Shown piece by piece: positions 7,824 to 16,415 of a stretch of 64,000 bases of DNA. This DNA is from an uncultured Tolumonas sp. (GTDB lineage Bacteria; Pseudomonadota; Gammaproteobacteria; Enterobacterales; Aeromonadaceae), in contig NZ_OY781371.1 in assembly GCF_963676665.1 (NCBI RefSeq), positions 637,001 through 701,000 of the forward strand. Direction: 5' to 3'. The notes below the pieces were generated by a model. It was not told where the DNA came from, made no database searches, and saw only the letters and a list, made by a program, of their open reading frames with translations. The translations under genes and the position numbers were made by a program. Position 1 is the stretch's first letter, and each line of letters opens with the position of its first letter.

Positions 7824-8123
7824 TCACGCAATTGCCGAGAATTTTAAACCAGTTGCGTGTATTACCTGCTTCATTGTTCGTAATGTTGGATTGCCTTTTG
7901 GCGACAGCGAACGATATAGGCTTTCGCGTGACAAGCCTGTTTTTTCAGCAAGCTGAGTCATACCACCTCGAGCTTCAACAATGTGCCGTAGTGCCATTAG
8001 AAAGGCTGCTTCGCCACCATCTTCATCCATTTCTTCAAATGCGACCTTGAGATATTCAGTCGCAAAATCAGGATCATTGCGAAGCATTTCAATGACAGCT
8101 TCATCATGATTTCGTGATTTCAT
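7824..8123 (-). CDS. Addiction-module antidote, HI1420 family
   Basis: 99 residues. XRE-like helix-turn-helix in GGMTQLAEKTGLSRESLYRS with the family ending NPTLRTMKQVIHATGLKFSA. It is the DNA-binding antitoxin partner of the killer protein encoded just upstream. Start set at 8123: a strong AGGAGA lies six to seven bases before it, inside the end of the toxin gene, whereas the longer ORF start at 8201 overlaps the toxin heavily. Confidence 0.88.
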   Translation of the reverse strand: MKSRNHDEAVIEMLRNDPDFATEYLKVAFEEMDEDGGEAAFLMALRHIVEARGGMTQLAEKTGLSRESLYRSLSPKGNPTLRTMKQVIHATGLKFSAIA

Positions 8124-8124
8124 T

Positions 8125-8439
8125 TTATCTCTCCTGATAGTCTTGCCAGCAATCAATGGCTTTATCGATATCGGCTTGTTGAGTTCGTTTATCACCACCA
8201 AGAAGTAGAAGCACTAATGATTTACCCGCTTGTGCATAATAAACGCGATAACCAGGACCATGATTAATTTTCAGCTCCCAGACACCATCACCAACATGGC
8301 GACAATCACCAAAAGCACCGGCAGCTACACGGTTAACTCTCATTGTAATGCGTGCCTGAGCGGCACGATCACGAAGAGAATCTAACCAGTTTTGGTAAAG
8401 GTCTTGACCATTTGTGGTCAAATAATGTTGTATGTTCAT
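8125..8439 (-). CDS. RelE/HigB-type toxin, HI1419 family
   Basis: 104 residues. Putative addiction-module killer protein: YLTTNGQDLYQNWLDSLRD at the start, GDCRHVGDGVWELKINHGPG in the middle and GYRVYYAQAGKSLVLLLLGG, then a C-terminal helix with DKAIDCWQDY. This is the RelE/ParE fold; the central EL(K)xxxGxGYRVYY strand is diagnostic of the group. Toxin-first order and a one-base gap to the antidote indicate a single TA operon on the minus strand. Confidence 0.9.
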   Translation of the reverse strand: MNIQHYLTTNGQDLYQNWLDSLRDRAAQARITMRVNRVAAGAFGDCRHVGDGVWELKINHGPGYRVYYAQAGKSLVLLLLGGDKRTQQADIDKAIDCWQDYQER

Positions 8440-8512
8440 GAATGAAGTGTAGCTTTAAAGCTACTAACTGGCAAGTAACCGATCTGATAGAAAGGCTAGA
8501 ATTCACTATTTC

Positions 8513-8567
8513 TTATAACTTTTACTTGTGGGGTGCGTAAGCATCCCACACCAAGTTTTTGTTAACC
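8513..8567 (-). repeat. attC site 11 (55 bp)
   Basis: R-boxes TTATAAC and GTTAACC; hairpin GGGGTGCGTAAGCATCCCAC. Confidence 0.9.
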
Positions 8568-8727
8568 TGAAACCACACTAACAAAACAACTAGTGAATTA
8601 TCGGTGTAGTGGTTTTGCTGTAAAACAACAGTGATATAAATTTGATTTATATCAATAAATTGTTGCTGAACTAAATTTGTTAACTATAGTTATTGCGATT
8701 TTCACTCAAAAACTGAAGAGATTGTTT

Positions 8728-9114
8728 ATGAAGAAAGTAATCGCATTATCTTTCGCGTTCATTTCATTCAATACGCTGGCTCATATGGATTGCTTAGTCG
8801 GTGATTATCAAAATGACCAAGGCAAAACGGAACTTACAATCACAGGGCAACACCATGAGGGGACTTTAACGACCCCAACAGGTGAAAAAATCACGGTTGC
8901 CATGATGAAAGATAAGCAAATTTCGCAGTTATGGAAACAAATGCACTGGGATCGCAAATCAGCGGATGATGCTGAATGTGCCTCAGATACAAACAAGATG
9001 CATGTTGTTTGTGAACTCTCAAATGCTGATGCAGAGCCAGCCTTTAAACATGCTACAAATATCTACTTAAAAGCGGGAAAAGAGCTTCAGCTTTTAAAAC
9101 ATGAAGATAAATAA
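8728..9114 (+). CDS. Small secreted/periplasmic protein
   Basis: 128 residues from the ATG at 8728, which has GAAGAG about seven bases upstream. A clear signal peptide (MKKVIALSFAFISFNTLA, cleavage likely before HMD) leaves a mature protein with three cysteines (near residues 22, 90 and 101). Family not recognised. It runs against the array and must use its own promoter in the AT-rich region 8568-8727, which contains repeated TTTGATTTATATCAA-like palindromic stretches near 8638-8655. Confidence 0.7.
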   Translation: MKKVIALSFAFISFNTLAHMDCLVGDYQNDQGKTELTITGQHHEGTLTTPTGEKITVAMMKDKQISQLWKQMHWDRKSADDAECASDTNKMHVVCELSNADAEPAFKHATNIYLKAGKELQLLKHEDK

Positions 9115-9128
9115 CAAGATTTTTTTCA

Positions 9129-9205
9129 GGTTAACTTTTAGTTAAACGGCGGCACGTAGTGCCGTCCAGTGAGCAACGCGAACGTGTTTGAACTTTTTGT
9201 TAGGT
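9129..9205 (-). repeat. attC site 12 (77 bp)
   Basis: R-boxes GGTTAAC and GTTAGGT; hairpin CGGCGGCACGTAGTGCCGTC and long right arm. Confidence 0.9.
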
Positions 9206-9611
9206 AGGAGAATAAAGGAAAGGCCATTTATTCTTCACCACAGAACCAACTTATTGGTGTACGGACTTTCAGTTTTTCACTGCACCAGCTTCAAACCACC
9301 GCTCGGAATTACCCGCCGACGATGTTGAAACAACGAAATTTGCGGGCATTTCAAATTAACTTATTTAGTGAACGGGCAGTGGTTGCCAAAAACACAACGC
9401 CCGGATGATGAGCCGCTTCAGGCGTACACACCGACGGCCTTGACGGTTGCCGAAGACATAACCAGTGCGGCATCGAATTACACACCGGCAGTGATGTCAT
9501 GAGTTATGCGAGGCAACCATTTCACCGACAGTGAGCCGCAAACAACCCTGAACCCTCATACCCACCGCTTTAAGGCTTTAATTCACCGCAAAAAAGTTAA
9601 GAAAATTAATT
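9206..9611. repeat. gene-less cassette, family B
   Basis: About 405 bases starting AGGAGAATAAAGGAAAGGCC and ending AAAAAAGTTAAGAAAATTAA. Core boxes are ACATAACCAGTGCGG and GTTATGCGAGGCAACC. No credible gene. Confidence 0.8.
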
Positions 9612-9671
9612 ACCTAACTTCGATTAAAGTGGCGGCACATAGTGCCGTCCAACTTTAAATTTTTGTTAGAC
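9612..9671 (-). repeat. attC site 13 (60 bp)
   Basis: R-boxes ACCTAAC and GTTAGAC; hairpin GTGGCGGCACATAGTGCCGT. Serves HigBA copy 2. Confidence 0.9.
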
Positions 9672-9689
9672 GCTTTTGCTTTTGGTTTG

Positions 9690-10118
9690 TCAGTTTGATC
9701 GGTTGAAAAATAGGGCAGGGCTGATTTTGAAACGATCGCACAATGCCTGAATGTGATCTTTTGATAGTTTTCGTGTGCCACCAAGGATCATTGAGACCAT
9801 GCTTTTACCGCCAATTTCATTTTTAAAATCATCGGTTTTCAAATGGTATTGATCCATGAGTGTTCGCAACACCGCTGCGCCGCTGTCCAGTGTCGCAACC
9901 TTGCGATTGAACTCAGCAAATTCAGGTGCATTATTCTCCCAGCGTTCAATCGACGCAGAAAGTAACTCAATGAGTGGTTCGTAGAGATCGTATTCTTCAA
10001 TCAGCTCCTCCATAAAGGAAAGAGCCTGTTCGTATTCTTCATTGTTGCTGATGTGAACAAGGAAACTGGCATTGGAGAACAATGACCGTGCCTGTTCTTT
10101 CACTTGTAAGAAGCTCAT
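9690..10118 (-). CDS. higA: HigA antitoxin, copy 2
   Basis: 142 residues, identical to the copy at 2813-3241 except K/N at position 27 (EEY context), although the DNA carries several silent differences clustered near the 5' end. The same helix-turn-helix (about residues 105-124) is present. Its flanking attC differs in length and arm sequence from that of copy 1, so the gene body and attC have different histories. Confidence 0.92.
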   Translation of the reverse strand: MSFLQVKEQARSLFSNASFLVHISNNEEYEQALSFMEELIEEYDLYEPLIELLSASIERWENNAPEFAEFNRKVATLDSGAAVLRTLMDQYHLKTDDFKNEIGGKSMVSMILGGTRKLSKDHIQALCDRFKISPALFFNRSN

Positions 10119-10429
10119 TGTTCAGACTCCTTAGCGTATTTTTTGCAAAGTTTATCGTATTCAGCATGTGTCACGATGTGTTTGACGTACATGCGGTTAT
10201 CTCTGAACTCAATGAAGGCGATCATGCGCAGGTTATTGCCACCGATATCTATTACCCACCATTTTTTCTTGTATTTGAAGTTATCCAGGCTTGGGAAAAC
10301 GGCTTTTAACTCAAGTGGATCGTCAAAATTACCGTTTCGCAGCACTTTATAAGCAGCTTCAATGGCGGTTGCATCGTTCGGGTAAAGTTTAACCGCATCA
10401 TTAAACGGCTTTCGGGAAATCACATGCAC
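10115..10429 (-). CDS. higB: HigB toxin, copy 2
   Basis: 104 residues; differs from copy 1 at residue 26 (A for S). The central FPSLDNFKYKKKWWVIDIGG and C-terminal THAEYDKL motifs are intact. Overlaps higA by four bases. Two nearly identical HigBA modules 7 kb apart can recombine and delete or invert the DNA between them, and each can mask loss of the other. Confidence 0.92.
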   Translation of the reverse strand: MHVISRKPFNDAVKLYPNDATAIEAAYKVLRNGNFDDPLELKAVFPSLDNFKYKKKWWVIDIGGNNLRMIAFIEFRDNRMYVKHIVTHAEYDKLCKKYAKESEQ

Positions 10430-10441
10430 AAGCAGATCTCA

Positions 10442-10465
10442 TAAGTTCACTATACGTAAACTTTA
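10442..10465 (-). promoter_or_regulatory. Candidate HigA operator, copy 2
   Basis: TAAGTTCAC / GTAAACTTTA inverted repeat upstream of higB copy 2, identical to the one at 3565-3588. Confidence 0.5.
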
Positions 10466-10504
10466 GCAGTGATTTGTTATGTTCACAAGTGGTGAATTTC
10501 TTTA

Positions 10505-10581
10505 GTCTAACTTTTACTTAAACGGCGGCATGAAATGCCGTCCAGTGAGCAAAGCGAACGTGTTTCAAGTTGTTGTTATGT
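10505..10581 (-). repeat. attC site 14 (77 bp)
   Basis: R-boxes GTCTAAC and GTTATGT; hairpin CGGCGGCATGAAATGCCGTC, in which both arms changed relative to GGCACGTAGTGCC (compensatory change). Confidence 0.9.
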
Positions 10582-11020
10582 AGAGATTGAAAAAAATCAG
10601 CTCAAATTCAACACGGCATTCGCTAGTGGTTTCACAGACCTGAATTCAACACCTTGTTGGCTATTGGTGTCACGAAACCCGAATTCATCGCATCACTTAA
10701 ATTATCAACCGCTCGGAATTACCCGCCAGCAGGTTTGAAACGGCCTGTTTACTTTGTGTTTCACTGATATTATTCAGGAAATGGGTAGTGGTCGCATCAA
10801 ACCAAAACGCTCGGATGATGAGCCGCTCCAGGCGTACACACAGACGGCCATGAAGGTTGCCGAAGACATAACCAGTGCGAGATTGAATTCCACACCGGAA
10901 GTGATGTCATGAGTTATGCGAGGCAACCATTTCACCGGAAGTGAGCCGTAAACAACACCGAACTCTCATACCCACCGCTTTAGGGCTCGAATTCACCACA
11001 AAAAATTAAGAAAATTAATT
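10582..11020. repeat. gene-less cassette, family D
   Basis: Starts AGAGATTGAAAAAAATCAGC, has TAGTGGTTTCACAGACCTGA near 10624, then the common core (GATGATGAGCCGCTCCAGGC, ACATAACCAGTGCGAG, GTTATGCGAGGCAACC) and ends AAGAAAATTAATT. Sister copy at 33709; fragment at 5360. No credible gene. Confidence 0.8.
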
Positions 11021-11078
11021 ACATAACTATTACTTATGGGGCGGTTGAAAACCGTCCCACATTAAGTTTTTGTTAGAA
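11021..11078 (-). repeat. attC site 15 (58 bp)
   Basis: R-boxes ACATAAC and GTTAGAA; hairpin GGGCGGTTGAAAACCGTCCC. Contains the stop codon of the gene on its right. Confidence 0.9.
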
Positions 11079-11582
11079 GTTTGTTTTTTGTCGCATTGTT
11101 TCAGATAGAACGGTTTTCATCTGAAATATCATTTCTGTCATGCTATCACTTAAGCGTTCAGAATCGTGATTATATGTTTCGATATCTATAGTGGAAAAAG
11201 AGTCAATAATATTGCTGTGGTAATTGATCAACTCAGTTTCGATTTCACAAAACTCATCAACTAATTCATCCATAAATGGGAAATATAATTCTATTAGTGC
11301 CAAGGCTTTATCACTAGCCTCTGACGCCTGAAAACCATATTCAGAGTTTTTTATTTTATCTAAATCCGAATCACGAATACCTTTGTAGAATATAATCGCC
11401 TCATTAACATATAAGTTTTCTATTCTTCTGAGTAATTCAAATGCTTCTTGAACCGTTTCTCTGTATAGTTTATCTCTCTCTCGACGGTCTGATTTACGTT
11501 GGACAAAATAAACTCCAAGTAAAGTCATTAAACCACCAACTAAAGTTTGAAAAAATGGCATCAATTCTTTTGCTTCTAACAT
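11073..11582 (-). CDS. Membrane-anchored helical protein, unknown
   Basis: 169 residues, not recognised. One N-terminal transmembrane segment (LVGGLMTLLGVYFVQRK, about residues 14-30) followed by a long charged helical domain, a common architecture of small cassette-encoded proteins facing the cytoplasm. The stop codon is inside attC 15 (GTTAGAA), so the ORF fills its cassette exactly. No neighbour in the same cassette. Confidence 0.65.
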   Translation of the reverse strand: MLEAKELMPFFQTLVGGLMTLLGVYFVQRKSDRRERDKLYRETVQEAFELLRRIENLYVNEAIIFYKGIRDSDLDKIKNSEYGFQASEASDKALALIELYFPFMDELVDEFCEIETELINYHSNIIDSFSTIDIETYNHDSERLSDSMTEMIFQMKTVLSETMRQKTNF

Positions 11583-11609
11583 TATTTAATCTCAGAATTT
11601 ACCGAAAAC

Positions 11610-11665
11610 TTCTAACTTTTACTTGTGGGGTTGCGTAGCAATCCCACACCAAGTTTTTGTTATAT
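11610..11665 (-). repeat. attC site 16 (56 bp)
   Basis: R-boxes TTCTAAC and GTTATAT; hairpin GGGGTTGCGTAGCAATCCC. Confidence 0.9.
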
Positions 11666-12592
11666 TTTTTTATTTGCTGAAAAACTGACTCCAGGTGAAG
11701 CGACTGTAATGTAAGAGCTAATTACGGATTCAATAGTGCTTTTGTTTATTTCAATATGTGGATCGTGAATAGCTTCACTCACAACAGTTTTAAGCTGTTG
11801 ATAATGATCCTCTGAAATGTTAAACCTAACCACACGTTGTTCTATTTTTTCATGAATTGGTAATCTTTGAGATTTTTTTGGTGTTCTTTTTTTACATTCA
11901 GAATTCCTTTCTGATATAAATTTTTCAAAATTTGATTTTGATGCGTTTTGATGTCTTTTAGATGCGCAAACAGTAACTGCCATTTTTGGATTATAATTAT
12001 GCTTTGTAGGGTTTATAACAACCATATCTATTCCAGAATCAGGTTTATTAAATGACTTACACTCTATTACCAATGGGTTCCATTCTATTTCTAATGGTTT
12101 TTTTACGATGCATTCTGAAAAAATTGAACGACGAACTCTAGCTCTTTGCTGTAATAAATGATGACTCCGAGGTTTATACAGTGTGTAATCAGTTTTTGGT
12201 AAACTCATTATATGAGTAGTAGCGAAATCAAAACTATTATCTTTGGCGGATAGATTTGCAGTCAGTAAATTATCAATAGTGATTTTAACTACATTTTCTA
12301 GTCTTTTTGATTTAACAAAATTAGAAATTTCTCTGTGAATGGTTTCAGTTATAAAATATGAATTTATTTCGGTGAATAAAATCTCTAACCACACATCTGG
12401 TTTTGATAGGGCTTTTCTATGCCTATGTAAGGCCTGCTGGACACTGGCTCTATCATTAAGTGAAAAAGCGTAAGCATTCGCCCATTGTGAATCAAACCTA
12501 TTCACTGTTTTATCAGATGCTATAAGTTTTTTGCTATCTAGGTTTTCATTAAATTTTTCAAGGAGTTGAAGTATCTCTTGTTCTTTATTCAT
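11660..12592 (-). CDS. Unknown protein partnered with an ADP-ribosyltransferase
   Basis: 310 residues, family not recognised. Helical N-terminal half (residues 1-150) with no transmembrane segment, a central strand-rich part around EIEWNPLVIECKSFNKP (about residues 167-183), a basic stretch (KKRTPKKSQRLP, about 228-239) and a C-terminal region ending SYITVASPGVSFSANKKI. It lies 10 bases downstream of the predicted ADP-ribosyltransferase in the same cassette and would be co-expressed, so an antidote, target or co-effector role is possible. The stop overlaps attC 16. AT-rich compared with neighbouring cassettes. Confidence 0.6.
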   Translation of the reverse strand: MNKEQEILQLLEKFNENLDSKKLIASDKTVNRFDSQWANAYAFSLNDRASVQQALHRHRKALSKPDVWLEILFTEINSYFITETIHREISNFVKSKRLENVVKITIDNLLTANLSAKDNSFDFATTHIMSLPKTDYTLYKPRSHHLLQQRARVRRSIFSECIVKKPLEIEWNPLVIECKSFNKPDSGIDMVVINPTKHNYNPKMAVTVCASKRHQNASKSNFEKFISERNSECKKRTPKKSQRLPIHEKIEQRVVRFNISEDHYQQLKTVVSEAIHDPHIEINKSTIESVISSYITVASPGVSFSANKKI

Positions 12593-12602
12593 TCATGCCT
12601 CC

Positions 12603-13154
12603 TCATGTATTAGACTCTAAAACTTCAGGGTTTATTTGTTCAAGATAGAGAGTATTCTGTTCTTGGTCAAATCTTAGTACCTTAAAAAAACTAGATCGAT
12701 CAATTAAAACTTCACTTTCATCTTTAAATTCAGAATATTCACTAATTTCACTTCCGTTAGTTTTATAGATGAATATTTTATATTTTCTTTGTGTTGGGAA
12801 GTTAAAGTTTGGATTGTTTGATGAGCTAGTAAAACCAAGCTCATGTATTATCATGTTTGGTTCTATTATTTTATCAATAATATCTTTACTTAAATCAGAA
12901 AACCTAATAACACATTGAGATTTATTATAATCAGGTAACCACATTAAAGCATTGTCGATATAATCTGAAATTTGTATCGTCTTTTTATCTGGATCTGATG
13001 ATCTAAGTTGGCTATTGATTTCTAAATATCCATCATTTGTATAATAATTCAGTGCAACCTTATAATTATCGATTTGGCTAGGAGTTTTATATTTATCTAA
13101 ACCTAATCTATCTGCATGTTCTTCGTATGTATAAGAACCTAAAATTTTTCTCAT
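12603..13154 (-). CDS. Predicted ADP-ribosyltransferase (R-S-E type)
   Basis: 183 residues. The three motifs of NAD-dependent mono-ADP-ribosyltransferases of the R-S-E class occur in the right order and spacing: Arg84 in QCVIRFSDLS, the Ser-Thr-Ser-like FTSSS at 108-112, and Glu-x-Glu at 146-148 in DESEVLID, followed by a beta strand (FFKVLRF). This supports transfer of ADP-ribose to a cytoplasmic target, since there is no signal peptide. It is the first gene of a two-gene cassette. Similar enzymes occur in phage-defence TA loci and as phage effectors. The fold assignment is by motif only. Confidence 0.65.
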   Translation of the reverse strand: MRKILGSYTYEEHADRLGLDKYKTPSQIDNYKVALNYYTNDGYLEINSQLRSSDPDKKTIQISDYIDNALMWLPDYNKSQCVIRFSDLSKDIIDKIIEPNMIIHELGFTSSSNNPNFNFPTQRKYKIFIYKTNGSEISEYSEFKDESEVLIDRSSFFKVLRFDQEQNTLYLEQINPEVLESNT

Positions 13155-13185
13155 ATTATAATTTCTAGAGTGAAGTGGTGGAAAA

Positions 13186-13267
13186 ATATAACTTCAAGTT
13201 AAACGGCGGCACGCAGTGCCGTCCAGTGAGCAGCGTAGCGCGAACGGGTTTGAACGCCTTGTTATGC
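13186..13267 (-). repeat. attC site 17 (82 bp)
   Basis: R-boxes ATATAAC and GTTATGC; hairpin CGGCGGCACGCAGTGCCGTC and an 82-bp variant right arm (GCAGCGTAGCGCGAACGG). Confidence 0.9.
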
Positions 13268-13558
13268 AGTATTGAAAAGATGAACCTGATTCCGCCTCGG
13301 AAATAGCGACTGGTTTCACGGACTCGCGTTCAACACCATAAACAGAAAAAATTGGTTGTAAGGAATTACCCACGACGGCATTGATGTGCAGAAGCTCATA
13401 ATCGCCGCGTCGAATTTGCTGAAGCTCACGGCTGAAATTGTTTGGCGTATTATGAGCGGGCACTACTCTCGGTAGTGAGCTGTAAATAACACTGAACTTG
13501 CAGCCAACACCGCTTTAAAACTCGAATTCCCCGCAAAACTATCAGCAAATTAAAAACT
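13268..13558. repeat. gene-less cassette, family C
   Basis: About 290 bases: AGTATTGAAAAGATGAACCT at the left, an inverted repeat GCTCATAATCGCC ... GGCGTATTATGAGC at 13394-13457, then CACTACTCTCGGTAGTGAGC and ACCGCTTTAAAACTCGAATT. Sister copy at 47047 shows compensatory changes in the inverted repeat. No credible gene. Confidence 0.8.
13394..13457. repeat. attC-like palindrome inside a family C cassette
   Basis: Arms of 13 and 14 bases pair with one bulged base; the inner boxes CATAAT and ATTATG resemble attC R-boxes. The copy at 47173-47235 has T-A replaced by G-C at the same pair. Confidence 0.7.
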
Positions 13559-13618
13559 GCATAACTTCGATTTAAGTGGCGGCACGTAGTGCCGTCCAAC
13601 TTTAAATTTTTGTTAGCT
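13559..13618 (-). repeat. attC site 18 (60 bp)
   Basis: R-boxes GCATAAC and GTTAGCT; hairpin GTGGCGGCACGTAGTGCCGT. Confidence 0.9.
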
Positions 13619-13650
13619 TTCGGTTAAGACAAGGAACAGATAAGGAATTA

Positions 13651-13926
13651 TCAGACTAAGCGGATTTCAAGTTTTTTACCTAACGCAGAAGCAACACGCT
13701 CAAGCGTTGATAATTTAATGTCATCAGAATGGTTTTCGATGCGAGAAATGGCACTTTTCTGAGTATTCAACTTATCAGCCAAGTCATCTTGAGTAAAACC
13801 GGCATTTAAACGAGCTTCTTTGAGAAGAGCTCCGAATTTGAAGGCTGAGTAGCCTTCGTCAAAATTATCAGCAAAAGCTGGGTCGACCTTTCTTCTTTGA
13901 GAAATGTATTTCTGTAAATCACTCAT
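13651..13926 (-). CDS. XRE-family antitoxin (HigA-like)
   Basis: 91 residues. Standard XRE helix-turn-helix in [20 protein letters not shown] and [20 protein letters not shown] (about residues 31-73), ending GKKLEIRLV. It is the antitoxin for the Gp49-like toxin gene directly upstream, with a 4-base ATGA-type overlap. It would bind its own promoter region near 14280-14320. Confidence 0.9.
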   Translation of the reverse strand: MSDLQKYISQRRKVDPAFADNFDEGYSAFKFGALLKEARLNAGFTQDDLADKLNTQKSAISRIENHSDDIKLSTLERVASALGKKLEIRLV

Positions 13927-14273
13927 TTCGGCCTCCTTCGCAGGTAGTCTTTACGGCGAGTTTCTGCAAGTTTGATATCAGCAGCAGGTGTTTTTTGAGT
14001 TTTCTTCTGGAAACCATGATTAAGAATGACAAGGTTATCATCATCATAGAAACCAAGAAGTCGAAAAATATTGCTGCCGACTTGAACGCGGACTTCCCAA
14101 AGCTCATCCGTGTTCACCATTTTTTTGAAGTATGTGACAGGTACAATGTCAGTTTCTTCAACGAGTTGCAAAACCCAAGCGACCTTTTGAGCTTGTTTAC
14201 TTTGCAGTGAGTCGAGAAATTCACTGACAGGGCAATAGCCATCTTCAGTTGTGTAAAATTGAATAGTTCTCAT
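13923..14273 (-). CDS. Type II toxin, phage Gp49-like/HigB family
   Basis: 116 residues of the RelE superfamily, Gp49-like branch: [20 protein letters not shown] at the start, [20 protein letters not shown] in the middle, and [20 protein letters not shown] at the end, the hallmark of this toxin group. Probable ribosome-dependent mRNase. First gene of the operon; the antitoxin follows. Intact. Confidence 0.92.
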   Translation of the reverse strand: MRTIQFYTTEDGYCPVSEFLDSLQSKQAQKVAWVLQLVEETDIVPVTYFKKMVNTDELWEVRVQVGSNIFRLLGFYDDDNLVILNHGFQKKTQKTPAADIKLAETRRKDYLRRRPK

Positions 14274-14331
14274 ACATCAATGTTAACACGTAAGTGAACA
14301 TTTGCAAATGCAACATGCACCAACTCAAGAA

Positions 14332-14391
14332 AGCTAACTTCGATTTAAGTGGCAGCACGTAGTGCTGTCCGACTTTAAATTTTTGTTAGGT
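14332..14391 (-). repeat. attC site 19 (60 bp)
   Basis: R-boxes AGCTAAC and GTTAGGT; hairpin GTGGCAGCACGTAGTGCTGT. Confidence 0.9.
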
Positions 14392-14797
14392 ATGAACAAA
14401 GAAAAAGTGATTTATTAACCACCACAAAACTGGCTAAGTGGTGCCACAGGTTTCAATGTTGCAACTGTGCCAGCTTTAAACAACCGCTCGGAATTACTCG
14501 CCGACAGTGTTGAATCAACGAAATCTGCTGAAACATCGACAGACTTATTCAGCGAACGGGGAGTGCCTGCCCAAAAAACTGCCCCCCCGATGATGAGCCG
14601 CTTTAGGCGTACACACTGACGGCGTTGATGGTTGCCGAAACGTAACCAGTGCAGGCTTTCAGTTTGCCAAATTACGTGAATTCATGTGTTGCGCGAGGCA
14701 ACCCACTCGCAGGAAGTGAGCCGCAAAAAACACCGAGCTATCCGACTAGCCGCTTTAAGGCTTGAATTCACCGCCAACAATGAGCCGTTATTATTAC
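14392..14797. repeat. gene-less cassette, family A, cut by IS21
   Basis: Full-length family A body (ATGAACAAAGAAAAAGTGAT ... GAGCCGTTATTATTAC). IS21 joins it within the right-hand R-box: ATTAC is present but the CTAAC that should follow is gone. Confidence 0.8.
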
Positions 14798-14910
14798 TGT
14801 TGATTTGCGTTTAAAACTGACCCACTAAACCCACATATTTGCGTCGAAATTTGACCCACGTAAACAGACTATCCTGCTTATTTTATGAGCGGGAGTTAGG
14901 AGTGATTAAC

Positions 14911-16415
14911 GTGGCCATTTTGAGCAAGATCAGACGTTGGTATTTCCGCGATAAACTCTCGATCCGGGAGATCGCCCGCCGTACCGGATTTTCCCGCAAT
15001 ACAGTTCGCCGTTATCTCAGAACTGAGATTGCTGAACCCCTTTATCCTCAACGGCAAACACCCAGTAAACTCGATGCTTTTACCGATAAACTGACGCAGT
15101 GGTTAACCGATGCAGCCAGAACCTCTCGTAAACAACGCCGCTCCGTCAAACAGATGCACGCTGATTTATGTACCCTCGGTTTTGATGGCTCCTATGATCG
15201 CGTAGCGGTATTTGCCCGCGAGTGGCGTCGTCGGCAATTAGAATCCACTCACGGTGCTAGCAAGCACACCTATATCCCTTTGCAGTTTTCGCCCGGCGAA
15301 GCATTTCAATTTGATTGGAGCGAGGATTGGGCGGTAATTGCGGGTGAACGCGTCAAGCTGCAAGTTGCTCATTGTAAATTGAGTTACAGCCGTGCTTTCT
15401 TCGTTCGCGCTTATCCGCTGCAAACCCATGAGATGCTGTTTGATGCGCATTACCATGCCTTTACGGCATGGGGTGGTATTCCACAACGGGGCATCTACGA
15501 CAATATGAAGACCGCCGTAGATAAGGTAAAACAGGGTAAGCAGCGCGATGTGAATGCCCGGTTTGCGGCCATGGTTAGTCACTATTTGTTTGATGCTGAG
15601 TTTTGTAATCCAGCCGCCGGTTGGGAAAAGGGTCAGATCGAGAAGAATGTACAGGATGCCCGGCGACGATTGTGGCAAAAAGTGCCTGAGATGCCGTCAC
15701 TGACGGCATTGAACGATTGGTTGGCTGCACGTTGTGTCGCGCTCTGGCATGAATCAACCCATCCTACTGAAGCCAGAACAATCCAGGCCGCACTGGATGA
15801 TGAACGTCCCTTCCTGATGCCAGTTGGCCAGCCTTTTGATGGATTCGTCGAGCAAACAAAGCGGATCTCTCCCACGAGTTTGCTGACCTTTGAACGCACG
15901 CGTTACAGCGTGCCCTCGTCATTTGCCAACCGCACATTTATCATGACCGTCTCGAGGTGATTGCAGAAGGCGGCATTATCGCGGTCCATCAACGGTTGTT
16001 TAATCGCAAACATGAACACCCACTCATCATCTACGACTGGCGACATTATCTCTCTGTATTACAGCGAAAGCCGGGGGCATTGCGTAACGGTGCGCCGTTT
16101 GTCGAATTGCCTCAAGCCTTCCGGACATTGCAATCCATTCTACTCAAGCGCATAGGAGGTGATCGGGAGATGGTGGACATTTTAGCGCTGGTATTGCTGC
16201 ACGATGAACAGGATGTATTGACGGCAGTTGAATTAGCGTTGGAGACGGGCGCACCCTCGAAGCAAATTGTCCTCAATATTTTGAGTCGATTACTGGATAA
16301 AACACCGCTGGCACCGATAGATGTCCCACCCGAGCTGACACTGAAGATCGAGCCGTTGGCTAACGTGACCCGCTATGACAATCTGAGACTGCAAGGAGAT
16401 CATCATGCTCACTAA
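14911..16415 (+). pseudogene. istA: istA transposase, frameshifted
   Basis: IS21 transposase in two frames. The first part (to 15960) has the N-terminal helix-turn-helix (SIREIARRTGFSRNTVRRYL) and DDE core (FDWSEDWAVIAGERVKLQVA; GIYDNMKTAV; GWEKGQIEKNVQ), and then stops at ...TFIMTVSR. The frame that continues as HDRLEVIAEGG runs from before 15957 to 16415 with the usual C-terminal domain. A short deletion near 15935-15950, where the expected valine/arginine-rich strand is missing, explains the shift. I chose the GTG at 14911 because AGGAGT lies seven bases upstream. Probably inactive unless rescued by frameshifting. Confidence 0.8.

Noticed and set aside
8637-8655. AT-rich palindrome TTTGATTTATATCAA as a specific regulator site
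   Set aside because: Symmetry is partial and no regulator could be matched; noted only as part of the promoter region of the periplasmic protein gene.
15238-15678. 146-codon minus-strand ORF inside istA
   Set aside because: Antisense shadow of a well-recognised transposase reading frame.
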